DNA of 64,000 bases, from positions 1,116,001 through 1,180,000 of the forward strand of contig NZ_JAPENX010000001.1 of the NCBI RefSeq assembly GCF_026341815.1, in the 5' to 3' direction. A model generated the notes under the pieces. It ran no database searches and was not told where the DNA came from. It saw only the letters and a program-made list of their open reading frames with translations. The DNA is from Streptomyces sp. NBC_00572 (GTDB lineage: Bacteria > Actinomycetota > Actinomycetes > Streptomycetales > Streptomycetaceae). Positions 8,164 to 15,800 of this stretch are shown piece by piece (position 1 is the stretch's first letter; each line of letters starts with the position of its first letter). Position numbers and translations under genes: made by a program.

Positions 8164-8766
8164 GTGAGAGTCCTCCTCGCCGAGGACCAGGGCATGATGC
8201 GCGGGGCGCTGGCCCTGCTGCTCGGTATGGAGCACGACATGGAGGTCGTCGCGCAGGTCGGGCGGGGTGACGAGATCGTGGACGCGGCGCTGCTCGCGCG
8301 GCCCGACGTGGCGCTGCTCGACATCGAGCTGCCGGGCCGCTCGGGCCTGGACGCGGCGGCGGACCTGCGGACGGAGGCCCCCGACTGCCGGGTGCTCATC
8401 CTCACGACCTTCGGGCGTCCGGGCTACCTCCGTCGTGCGATGGAGGCGGGCGCGGCGGGCTTCCTGGTGAAGGACGGCCCCGTGGAGGAGTTGGCCGAGT
8501 CGATCCGCCGGGTCCTGCGCGGGGAGACGGTGATCGACCCGGCCCTCGCCGCGGCGGCGCTCGGCGCGGGGCCGAACCCGCTGACGGCCCGCGAACGGGA
8601 CGCCCTGGCGGCTGCGGTGGACGGCGCGACGATCGCTGACATCGCCGCGACCCTCCACCTGTCGGAGTCGACGGTCCGGAACTACCTGTCGTCGGCGATC
8701 GGCAAGACGGGCACCCGCAACCGCATGGAGGCGGTCAGGGCGGCCCGTCAGCAGGGGTGGCTGTAG
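8164..8766 (+). CDS. NarL/LuxR-family response regulator
   Basis: A 200-residue regulator if started at GTG 8164, where the family usually begins (VRVLLAEDQ) and GGGAAAG lies just upstream. An in-frame ATG at 8122 would add 14 residues. The receiver domain has the acidic pair EDQ, phospho-Asp in ALLDIELPG, Thr in LILTTFG and Lys in FLVKDGP. The C-terminal LuxR helix-turn-helix reads PLTARERDALAAAVDGATIADIAATLHLSESTVRNYLSSAI. It is the partner of the upstream kinase and most likely activates or derepresses the ABC exporter genes. Confidence 0.88.
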   Translation: MRVLLAEDQGMMRGALALLLGMEHDMEVVAQVGRGDEIVDAALLARPDVALLDIELPGRSGLDAAADLRTEAPDCRVLILTTFGRPGYLRRAMEAGAAGFLVKDGPVEELAESIRRVLRGETVIDPALAAAALGAGPNPLTARERDALAAAVDGATIADIAATLHLSESTVRNYLSSAIGKTGTRNRMEAVRAARQQGWL

Positions 8767-8776
8767 GTCCTGTCGC

Positions 8777-10063
8777 CTACAGGCCCGCGAGGGCGGCCGC
8801 GCGCTGGGCCTCGAAGTTCCCCACGTACGCGTCGAAGACCGTCGCGTCCTCGTACTTGAGCAGCGCCTCGTCGTTGTACTTGAGCGCCGTCGTCGTGTAG
8901 GTGTGGCTGCCGGTGAAGACGATCTTCTTGTCCACGCCGCCGTAGTACGTGCCCTCGACCAGCAGGTACTTGGTGTGGGAGTCGGAGCCGCCGCGCTTGT
9001 CGTTGTCGAGCTGGTGCAGGGTGATGCGGCCCTTGCCCGTCACCGGCCTGGTCAGCCAGTTGGCTACCTGTCCCATGGGCTGGTCGCCGGCCGTCCAGTT
9101 GTCGAGCGACCGGTAGACGACCTCGATGTCGCAGCCCGCGTTGGCGAGTTCCCACAGCTTCCTGGCCACCTCGGTGCGGGTGATGTGGCCCTGGGCGATA
9201 CGGATCTTCGTACGGCCATCCGCGGTGCCGAAGCCCGGGGAGTTGCCCGCGCAGGAGTCCGGGGTGCCGACCGGCGCCACCGTCCCGAGGATGTTGACGA
9301 CCGTGTCGGTGCTGGACCGCGGGAAGAAGTAGACCTTCGCCTTGCCCGCCTGGGTGTCGTGCGCGTAGTCCGCGACCTGGGGCGTCTGTCCGATGGCGGC
9401 CGCCGCCTGGTCGTCGAAGTACCCGGTGTACGCGCCGAACAGTTCCGCGTTGTCGGCGACGGTCAGCGCGTCGTTCCACCAGTCGTCGGTGTCGTTGCTG
9501 GTGAGGTTCGCGGAGGACTGCACCACGACGTTGTCGACCAGGACGGTGCCCTTGCCCTTGGTGCGGGAGAACAGGAAGAACTTGTTGTGGTTGACGTTGT
9601 CGTACGTGCCGTTCGGGTCCGCCGCCGTGGTGCCCGGGTCCAGGGCCAGGCAGGCTTCCTCCGCCTTGCAGCCGCGGACCCAGGAGCCGGGGCTGCCCGC
9701 CGGGTCCGCCAGCCGGGTCTTCAGGGTGTCGAGCCCCGTGGACCTGCTGTCGTCGTCGACGACGACCTGGACGGAGACGCCCCTCTTGTGGGCGTCGCCC
9801 AGCTTGTTGGCCAGGTACACGGAGTGGAACAGGTACAGGGAGATCCGGATGGTCGACCCCGCCTCCGCACCGTCGACGAGGCCCGCCAGGTGAGAGAGGA
9901 TCCGCCCCCTGGCGGAGGCGTCCGTGCTGTTGGGGTCGTTGAACACGGCGCCGGTGGTCACGGCCAGGACCGGCTCCGCCGAGGCCGACGGCGCGACCAC
10001 CAGGGTGGCGCCGACGGCCAGCGCGGTCGCGGCAGTTCTGAACTTGCTCTTGATCGATATCAC
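8777..10063 (-). CDS. Secreted phospholipase D-like protein
   Basis: A 428-residue exported protein with a Sec signal peptide (cleavage near APSASAEP, about residue 29). Two PLD-like halves follow. The first carries NVNHNKFFLF, a His-x-Lys motif in the HKD position, and the second SHTKYLLVEGTYY, followed by FTGSHTYTTTALKYNDEAL. Both motifs have His and Lys, but the Asp of HxKxxxxD is not clear in either, so activity may be weak or the acid contributed elsewhere. Streptomyces secrete PLD-fold proteins acting on phospholipids. It converges with the response regulator gene (10 nt gap), and its start is 20 nt from the end of the MFS gene. Confidence 0.8.
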   Translation of the reverse strand: MISIKSKFRTAATALAVGATLVVAPSASAEPVLAVTTGAVFNDPNSTDASARGRILSHLAGLVDGAEAGSTIRISLYLFHSVYLANKLGDAHKRGVSVQVVVDDDSRSTGLDTLKTRLADPAGSPGSWVRGCKAEEACLALDPGTTAADPNGTYDNVNHNKFFLFSRTKGKGTVLVDNVVVQSSANLTSNDTDDWWNDALTVADNAELFGAYTGYFDDQAAAAIGQTPQVADYAHDTQAGKAKVYFFPRSSTDTVVNILGTVAPVGTPDSCAGNSPGFGTADGRTKIRIAQGHITRTEVARKLWELANAGCDIEVVYRSLDNWTAGDQPMGQVANWLTRPVTGKGRITLHQLDNDKRGGSDSHTKYLLVEGTYYGGVDKKIVFTGSHTYTTTALKYNDEALLKYEDATVFDAYVGNFEAQRAAALAGL

Positions 10064-10082
10064 GCGGGCATTGTCACCCGGG

Positions 10083-11555
10083 TCACCCGCGGCGCCCCGC
10101 CGACTGCGCGGACTTCGCGTGCTTCGGCAGCCACAGGAACATCAGCACCGCCGCCCCGATGAGGATCGCCGTCGCCGTGCGGAAGGCCGTCGCGTAGCCC
10201 GGGACCAGGGACGAGGGGTCCGCCGCACCCGAGGTGGCGAGGGCGGGAGTGGCCGCCGCGGCGATGGTGGAGAGGATCGCGAGACCGAGGGCACCGCCCA
10301 TCGTGCGGGAGGTGTTGACCAGGCCCGAGACGAGGCCCGCGTCGGACGGGGCGGCGCTGGAGGTGGCGAGGGCGGCCAGGGGCGTGGTGGCCAGGCCGAG
10401 GCCGGCCATCATCAGGATGCCGGGGCCCAGGATCGTCCCGAGGAAGGTGCCGTCGGCCGTGAGGGTCGACTGCCAGGCGAAGCCCGCCGCCCCGACGAGG
10501 GCGCCGAGGACGGCGAGGTTCCGGGCGCCGACGGACGGCATCAGGTGCGGGGCCAGCTTGGAGCCCAGCACGACGGCGAGCGAGCTGGGGACCAGGGCGA
10601 GACCGGCCTGGAGCGGGGTGTACGCGAGGACGCTCTGCGCGTAGGTGGTCATGAAGAACCACATGCTGAAGGAGCTCGAACCACAGAGCAGGATGGCCAC
10701 GTTGGCCGCCGTCACCGTGCGCGTACGGAAGATCTTCAGCCGCATCAGCGGCTCCGCCGTGCGCGCCTCCACCACCACGAAGACGCCGAGGAGCGCCAGG
10801 CCGCCGAAGAGGGTCATGAGGGTGGCCGGGGCCGTCCAGCCCGCCTCCTCGGTCTGGACGATGCCGTACGCGAGGGTGGCGAGCCCGGCGGTGACGAGGA
10901 CGGCGCCGGGCAGGTCGAGGCGGCGGCCCGCGCCGGTGCGGGACTCCCGGAGCCAGAGCAGCCCGCCCGCGAGGACGAGGGCGCCGACGGGGACGTTGAT
11001 GAGCAGGACCCAGCGCCAGGACAGCAGGTCGACGAGGAGACCGCCGACGAAGCCGCCCGCCGCACCCCCGGCCGCGCCGACCGCCGTCCAGGTGCCGATG
11101 GCCCGGGTGCGGGCGGCCCCGGCCGGGACGGCGCTGGTGACCAGGGTCAGCGTGGCGGGCGAGAGGACGGCCGCGCCGAGGCCCTGCACGGCGCGGGCGG
11201 TGACGAGTTGCCAGCCCTCCTGGGCGAGGCCGCCCGCGACGGAGGCGGCGGTGAAGAGCCCGAGACCGAGCAGGAACATCGCCTTCCGCCCGTAGAGGTC
11301 GCAGGCGCGTCCGCCGAGCAGCATGAAGCCGGCGAAGGCGATCGCGTAGGCGTTGAGCACCCATTGCAGGCCGAGCGCCGAGAGTCCGAGGTCGGTCCGC
11401 ATCGAGGGCAGCGCCACGTTGACGACGGAGACGTCGAGGACGACGAGGAACTGCCCGGCGCAGGCGGTCAGGACGACCGTCCAGGGGCGGGGCGTACGTA
11501 TGGGGTCGGAGGCGGGTGTCGTCCGTACGGAGTCGGTCTGCGGCATGGATGTCAT
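10083..11555 (-). CDS. MFS drug exporter, DHA2 (EmrB/QacA) family
   Basis: A 490-residue transporter with about 14 predicted membrane helices. It shows LDVSVVNVALPSM in helix 1 (motif D1), GGRACDLYGRKAMF in loop 2-3 (motif A) and the motif C-like GGAAGGFVGGLL in helix 5. It should use the proton gradient to export small hydrophobic compounds. ATG 11555 is used; ATG 11546 is an alternative. It lies 65 nt downstream of the Ltp3-like gene on the same strand, so it could be read from the KstR-controlled transcript or from its own promoter. Substrate unknown. Confidence 0.88.
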   Translation of the reverse strand: MTSMPQTDSVRTTPASDPIRTPRPWTVVLTACAGQFLVVLDVSVVNVALPSMRTDLGLSALGLQWVLNAYAIAFAGFMLLGGRACDLYGRKAMFLLGLGLFTAASVAGGLAQEGWQLVTARAVQGLGAAVLSPATLTLVTSAVPAGAARTRAIGTWTAVGAAGGAAGGFVGGLLVDLLSWRWVLLINVPVGALVLAGGLLWLRESRTGAGRRLDLPGAVLVTAGLATLAYGIVQTEEAGWTAPATLMTLFGGLALLGVFVVVEARTAEPLMRLKIFRTRTVTAANVAILLCGSSSFSMWFFMTTYAQSVLAYTPLQAGLALVPSSLAVVLGSKLAPHLMPSVGARNLAVLGALVGAAGFAWQSTLTADGTFLGTILGPGILMMAGLGLATTPLAALATSSAAPSDAGLVSGLVNTSRTMGGALGLAILSTIAAAATPALATSGAADPSSLVPGYATAFRTATAILIGAAVLMFLWLPKHAKSAQSAGRRG

Positions 11556-11620
11556 GGTCGCAGACCGCCCTCGACCCGTACATACGTCGAAGGTCCCGCC
11601 ACCGGACTAGGCCCTTCGAC

Positions 11621-12817
11621 CTACGGCCTGCGCAGCAGCGTCACCACCGCGGCCCCGCCGAGTCCGATGTTGTGCGCGAGCCCGACCCGCGCCCCCGTCA
11701 CCTGGCGCGCCGCCGCCTCGCCCCGGAGCTGCCACACGAGTTCGGCGGTCTGCGCGAGGCCCGTGGCGCCCAGGGGGTGGCCCTTGGAGATGAGTCCGCC
11801 GGAGGGGTTCACGACCCAGCGGCCGCCGTACGTGGTGGCGCCGGACTCGACGAGTTTGCCGGAGGCTCCCTCCTCGCACATGCCGAGTGCCTCGTAGGTG
11901 AGGAGTTCGTTGATGGAGAAGCAGTCGTGGAGTTCGATCACGTCGACGTCCTCGATGCCGAGCCCGGAGCGCTCGTACACCTGCCGGGCGGCGGCCCGGG
12001 ACATCGGGCGGCCGACGGCGTCGATGCAGGAGCCGGAGGCGAAGGACTCCTCGGTGTCGGTGGTCATCGCCTGCGCGGCGATCTCCACCGCCCGGCCCCG
12101 CAGTCCGTGTTCGTCGACGAAGCGCTCGGAGACGACGAGAGCGGCCGCCGCGCCGTCCGAGGTGGGCGAGCACTGGAGCTTGGTGAGCGGCCGATGGACG
12201 GTCTTAGCGGCGAGGATCTCGTCGACGGTGTAGACGTCCTGGAACTGGGCGTTGGGGTTGTTCGCCGAGTGCTGGTGGTTCTTGGCGCCGACGGCCGCGA
12301 GCTGCACCTCGGTCGTCCCGTACCGCTCCATGTGCTCGCGGGCGGCGTTGCCGAAGATCTGGGCGGTGGGCGGGCTCGCCTCGAAGCCGTGGCCGGCGGC
12401 CATGATCCCGTAGTGCCGGGCGACGGGCGAGGTCTTGAAGTCCCCGGCGCCGGACCCGCCGCCGAGCGCGCCGCGGCTCATCTTCTCGAAGCCGAGCGCC
12501 AGGACGCAGTCGGCGATGCCGCCCTCGACGAACTGGCGGGCCGTCATGAGGGCGGTGGAGCCGGTGGCGCAGTTGTTGTTGAGGTTGTAGACGGGGATGC
12601 CGGAGAGCCCGAGTTCGTAGACGGCGCGCTGTCCGGCGGTGGAGGCCTGGAAGCAGTAGCCGACGGCGGCCTGCTCCACGCGCGCGTAGGGGACGCCCGC
12701 GTCGGCGAGGGCGGCGGTTCCGGCCTCCTTGGCCATGTCCCAGTACTGCCAGTCCCGGGTCTCGGGCTTCTCGAACTTGGTCATCCCGACCCCGACGACG
12801 TACGCCTTGGTGGTCAT
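11621..12817 (-). CDS. SCPx-type thiolase / lipid-transfer protein, Ltp3-like
   Basis: A 398-residue non-canonical thiolase-fold protein. The nucleophile-position Cys is present in [11 protein letters not shown], and the C-terminal motifs are [15 protein letters not shown] and [11 protein letters not shown]. The usual second catalytic Cys is replaced by the His-Asn-Ile-Gly of SCPx/Ltp proteins. It resembles Rv3523 (Ltp3) of the sterol-catabolic locus. In that pathway thiolases and Ltp-type aldolases shorten the sterol side chain. It is 12 nt downstream of the tandem acyl-CoA dehydrogenase gene, so dehydrogenation and C-C cleavage functions are co-transcribed behind a KstR box. Confidence 0.82.
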   Translation of the reverse strand: MTTKAYVVGVGMTKFEKPETRDWQYWDMAKEAGTAALADAGVPYARVEQAAVGYCFQASTAGQRAVYELGLSGIPVYNLNNNCATGSTALMTARQFVEGGIADCVLALGFEKMSRGALGGGSGAGDFKTSPVARHYGIMAAGHGFEASPPTAQIFGNAAREHMERYGTTEVQLAAVGAKNHQHSANNPNAQFQDVYTVDEILAAKTVHRPLTKLQCSPTSDGAAAALVVSERFVDEHGLRGRAVEIAAQAMTTDTEESFASGSCIDAVGRPMSRAAARQVYERSGLGIEDVDVIELHDCFSINELLTYEALGMCEEGASGKLVESGATTYGGRWVVNPSGGLISKGHPLGATGLAQTAELVWQLRGEAAARQVTGARVGLAHNIGLGGAAVVTLLRRP

Positions 12818-12829
12818 CTCGGTTCCCCC

Positions 12830-15061
12830 TCAGTCTCGCGGCAGGCCGAGCAGCCGCTCGGCGACGACATTGAGCTGTACCTGGGTGGTGCCGCCCGCGA
12901 TGGTGAGGCAGCGGGACATGAGCAGTCCGTGGACGGCCCGTTCGCCGGGGCCCTCGCGCACGGCGCCTTCGGGGCCGAGGAGTTCGAGGGTGAGTTCGGC
13001 GAGTTTCTGCTGGTGGAGGGTCTGGACGAGCTTGCGGACGCTGGCGCCCGCGCCTGGTTCGAGCCCGGACACCTGGAGCAGGGTGGTGCGCAGACCGATG
13101 CACGCGAGCGCGTGCGCCTCGGCGAGCAGGGCCCCGATCCGTACGCGTACGGAGCTGTCGGCCCGGTCCGCCCGGGCGATGACGGCTTCGAGGCCGGTGT
13201 CGAAGGCGACCTGGTCGGCCATGTGGACGCGTTCGTTGCCGAGGGTGTTGCGGGCGACCCGCCAGCCGTCGTCGACCTCGCCGACGACGGCGTCGGCGGG
13301 GAGGATCGCGTCGTCGAACCAGACCTCGTTGAAGAGGGAGTCCCCGGTGATCTCCTTGAGCGGCCGTATGTCGATCCCGGGGGTGTTCCGCATGTCGACG
13401 AGGAAGTACGTGAGGCCCTTGTGCTTGGGGGCGGTGGGGTTCGTCCGGGCGAGCAGGATGCCGTGGTGGGCCCACTGGGCGGCGCTCGTCCACACCTTCT
13501 GGCCGTTGATCCGCCAGCGCCCGTCCTCGGTGCGTTCGGCGCGGGTCCGGAGGGAGGCGAGGTCGGAGCCGGCGCCTGGCTCGGAGAAGAGCTGGCACCA
13601 GAGGCGTTCGCCGCGCAGGGTCGGGCCGAGGTGCTCGGCCTGCTGGGCGGGGGTGCCGTGGGCGAGGAGGGACGGTACGACCCAGGTGGCGATGCCGAGT
13701 CCGGCGACGGTGATCCCGGCCTCGTCCAGTTCCCGCTGGACGGCGAGCTGCTGGAGGGGGCCGGCGCCGAGACCGTACGGCTCCGGGAGGTGCGGGGCCG
13801 CGTAGCCGGTGGGGGCGAGGGCGCGCCGGGCGGCGGCCGGGTCGAGGCCGGCGGCGGGGGCGACGGCCTCCCGGGCGGCCGCGCGGTACGCGTCGGCCTC
13901 GGGCGGCAGGTCGAGCCGGAGGCCGCGCCGGACGCCCGCGGCGGCGTGCCGCAGGGCGGCGAGCCGGTGCCGGTCGCCGGTGCCGAGGAGTTGGCGGGCG
14001 ACGAGGGCGCGGCGGAGCAGCAGGTGGGCGTCGTGCTCCCAGGTGAAGCCGGTGCCACCGAGGATCTGGATGCAGTCCTTGGCGCAGGTGTACGCGGTGT
14101 CGAGGGCGGTGGCGGCGGCGAGCGCGGCGGTGAGGGGCCGGGCGTCGTCGTCCCCCGCTCTGGCGGCGTCCCAGGTGAGGGCGCGGGCCTGTTCGAGCCG
14201 GACGAGCATGTCGGCGCAGAGGTGTTTGACGCCCTGGAACTGTCCGATGGGGCGGCCGAACTGTTCGCGGGTACGGGCGTGTTCGGCGGCGGTCTCGACG
14301 GCGCGGGCGGCGGTGCCGCAGGCGTCGGCGGCGAAGAGGACGGCGGCGAGGTCGTGGACGAGCGCGGTGTCGAGGGCGAGCTCACGGGCGGCGGGGACGT
14401 GACTGGCCCGGGCGGTGATCTCGGCGGTGGGCCGGGTCGGGTCGGCGCTCTCGTGGGCGCGGACGGCGAGGGCGTCGGTGTCGACGGCGAGCCAGACGCT
14501 GCCGTCGGCGGTGGCGGCCCGCAGGAGCACGAGGTCGGCCTGTGCGCCGCCGAGGACGGGGGGCGCGGCGCCGTCGAGGAGGTAGCCGCTCGCGGTACGG
14601 ACGGCGGTGAGGGTACCGGGGCCGATGCCGCCGTCCCTGTCACTGCCGGGGCCGGTGCCGGCCTCGGGGCCGGTCGTGTCGAGGCCGCTTCCGGCAAGGG
14701 CGACGGCCCCGATGCGTTCCCCGCGCGCGAGGGCGGCGGCCAGCTCCCCCTGCCCGGCCCGGTGCAGCAGCTCGGCGGCGAGCACGGAGGGCAGATGGGG
14801 CCCGGGCAGCAGGGCCCTGGCGGCCTCCTCCACGACGACGACGAGGTCCCCCAGGTCGCCGCCCCCTCCCCCGTACTCCTCGGGAAGGTGGAGCCCGAGG
14901 AGCCCCTGCTCGGCGGCGGCGTCCCAGTACGCCGGACGGCCGGTGGCGGTGTCGGGGACGTCCAGGTGTTTACGGACTTCCTCGGGAGGTACGGCGCGGG
15001 TGAGCCAGCCCCGGACGGATCGGGCGAGCTCCCGCTGTTCGTGCGTGATGGCGATGCCCAT
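12830..15061 (-). CDS. Tandem-domain acyl-CoA dehydrogenase, FadE34-like
   Basis: A 743-residue protein made of two acyl-CoA dehydrogenase units. The first (about residues 1-350) begins MGIAITHEQRELARSVRGW and contains FGRPIGQFQGVKH and GGTGFTWEHDAHLL. The second (about 360-743) has WCQLFSEPGAGSDLASLRTRA, the strand WRINGQKVWTSAA and the C-terminal GGTTQVQLNVVAERLLGLPR. Most sterol FadEs are alpha2beta2 heteromers; a fused arrangement is known from FadE34 (Rv3573c), whose gene neighbours mycobacterial kstR. Start ATG 15061 has no Shine-Dalgarno, but TAGTCT lies 7 nt upstream, indicating a leaderless mRNA. The KstR box overlaps that -10. Confidence 0.85.
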   Translation of the reverse strand: MGIAITHEQRELARSVRGWLTRAVPPEEVRKHLDVPDTATGRPAYWDAAAEQGLLGLHLPEEYGGGGGDLGDLVVVVEEAARALLPGPHLPSVLAAELLHRAGQGELAAALARGERIGAVALAGSGLDTTGPEAGTGPGSDRDGGIGPGTLTAVRTASGYLLDGAAPPVLGGAQADLVLLRAATADGSVWLAVDTDALAVRAHESADPTRPTAEITARASHVPAARELALDTALVHDLAAVLFAADACGTAARAVETAAEHARTREQFGRPIGQFQGVKHLCADMLVRLEQARALTWDAARAGDDDARPLTAALAAATALDTAYTCAKDCIQILGGTGFTWEHDAHLLLRRALVARQLLGTGDRHRLAALRHAAAGVRRGLRLDLPPEADAYRAAAREAVAPAAGLDPAAARRALAPTGYAAPHLPEPYGLGAGPLQQLAVQRELDEAGITVAGLGIATWVVPSLLAHGTPAQQAEHLGPTLRGERLWCQLFSEPGAGSDLASLRTRAERTEDGRWRINGQKVWTSAAQWAHHGILLARTNPTAPKHKGLTYFLVDMRNTPGIDIRPLKEITGDSLFNEVWFDDAILPADAVVGEVDDGWRVARNTLGNERVHMADQVAFDTGLEAVIARADRADSSVRVRIGALLAEAHALACIGLRTTLLQVSGLEPGAGASVRKLVQTLHQQKLAELTLELLGPEGAVREGPGERAVHGLLMSRCLTIAGGTTQVQLNVVAERLLGLPRD

Positions 15062-15068
15062 GCGCGGC

Positions 15069-15074
15069 AGACTA
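15069..15074 (-). promoter_or_regulatory. -10 element of leaderless fadE promoter
   Basis: On the minus strand this reads TAGTCT, followed by 7 nt and then the ATG at 15061. It overlaps the first two bases of the KstR box at 15073-15086, so KstR binding would block RNA polymerase directly. Confidence 0.5.
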
Positions 15075-15086
15075 GAACACGTTCCA
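15073..15086 (-). promoter_or_regulatory. KstR box at the fadE-ltp operon
   Basis: TAGAACACGTTCCA fits TnnAACnnGTTnnA at every defined position. It lies 12 bp upstream of the fadE start and overlaps its -10. The second recurrent palindrome (15089-15103) follows 2 bp further upstream. Confidence 0.72.
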
Positions 15087-15088
15087 TT

Positions 15089-15103
15089 CTGACGGAAGGT
15101 CAG
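15089..15103. promoter_or_regulatory. Recurrent palindrome B (CTGACGGAAGGTCAG)
   Basis: Relative of the palindrome at 5071-5085 (arms CTGAC/GTCAG). It sits over the expected -35 region of the leaderless fadE promoter, immediately beside the KstR box. Confidence 0.5.
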
Positions 15104-15210
15104 ATACGGGGTCGCGTGGTCCCGGGGCGCGACAGATCGGGCGTTGTCAGTGGTGCCTGCCACGCTGTCGGTACAGCTGAACGACCGAGCACGGAGAGAG
15201 CGAGCACGCC

Positions 15211-15657
15211 ATGGGCACCTGGGACATCGGCCCCTTCGACAACGACACCGCCGCCGACTTCTCGTACCGGGTGGACGAGGCCCCGGCGGAGAAGAAGGCG
15301 GAGGTGCTGCGCACGACCTTCCGCGACGTGATCGAGACCGGCGACGAGTACCTGGACGCGGACGTGGCGGTCGAGGCGATCGCCTCGGCGGCCCTGGTCG
15401 CGTCCCAGTGCCCGGCCGGCGACCCGGTCACCACCGCGTACGGCCCGAAGGACCCCCTGCCGCCCCTCCCGGCCGAACTCCGCCCGCAGGCCGCGGCCTC
15501 CCTGGACCGGATCCTCACCGAACCCTCCGAACTCCTCGAACTCTGGGAGGAGTCGGACGGCGAGGAGTGGAAGGAGGGAGTACGGAAGCTGCGGGCGGTA
15601 CTGGCCGGGGCGGACGCGGATGCGGGTGCGGGTGCGGACACCGTGACGGACGCCTGA
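15211..15657 (+). CDS. DUF4259 domain protein
   Basis: A 148-residue soluble acidic protein that opens with the DUF4259 hallmark MGTWDIGPFDNDTAADF. The middle is helical (DVAVEAIASAALVASQCPAG), and the C-terminus ends in an Ala/Asp/Gly repeat that is probably disordered. DUF4259 proteins are widespread small actinobacterial proteins of unknown function, sometimes described as near immunity-like genes. It stands alone on the plus strand, divergent from fadE. No function is proposed. Confidence 0.8.
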   Translation: MGTWDIGPFDNDTAADFSYRVDEAPAEKKAEVLRTTFRDVIETGDEYLDADVAVEAIASAALVASQCPAGDPVTTAYGPKDPLPPLPAELRPQAAASLDRILTEPSELLELWEESDGEEWKEGVRKLRAVLAGADADAGAGADTVTDA

Positions 15658-15800
15658 CGCCGACACGGGCCCCGACACAGGCCCGACGCGGGCATCGACC
15701 TGTCCGCCCGTCAGATCGGTGCCCGCCTCCACGCTCCGCTCCGGCCGCTCAGCGCATCGCACACCTCACCGCGCGAGAACGCGTCAGGCCTGCGGCGCGA

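Noticed and set aside
5170..8766. The exporter/two-component operon as part of the KstR regulon
   Set aside because: The only KstR box nearby (4994-5007) lies closer to and in better position for the minus-strand MaoC operon, and the exporter has its own promoter and regulator.
11516..15331. A 1271-codon plus-strand frame opposite the thiolase and fadE genes
   Set aside because: Gly/Val/Glu-rich composition without domains, exactly complementary to genes with catalytic motifs; typical of high-GC antisense frames.
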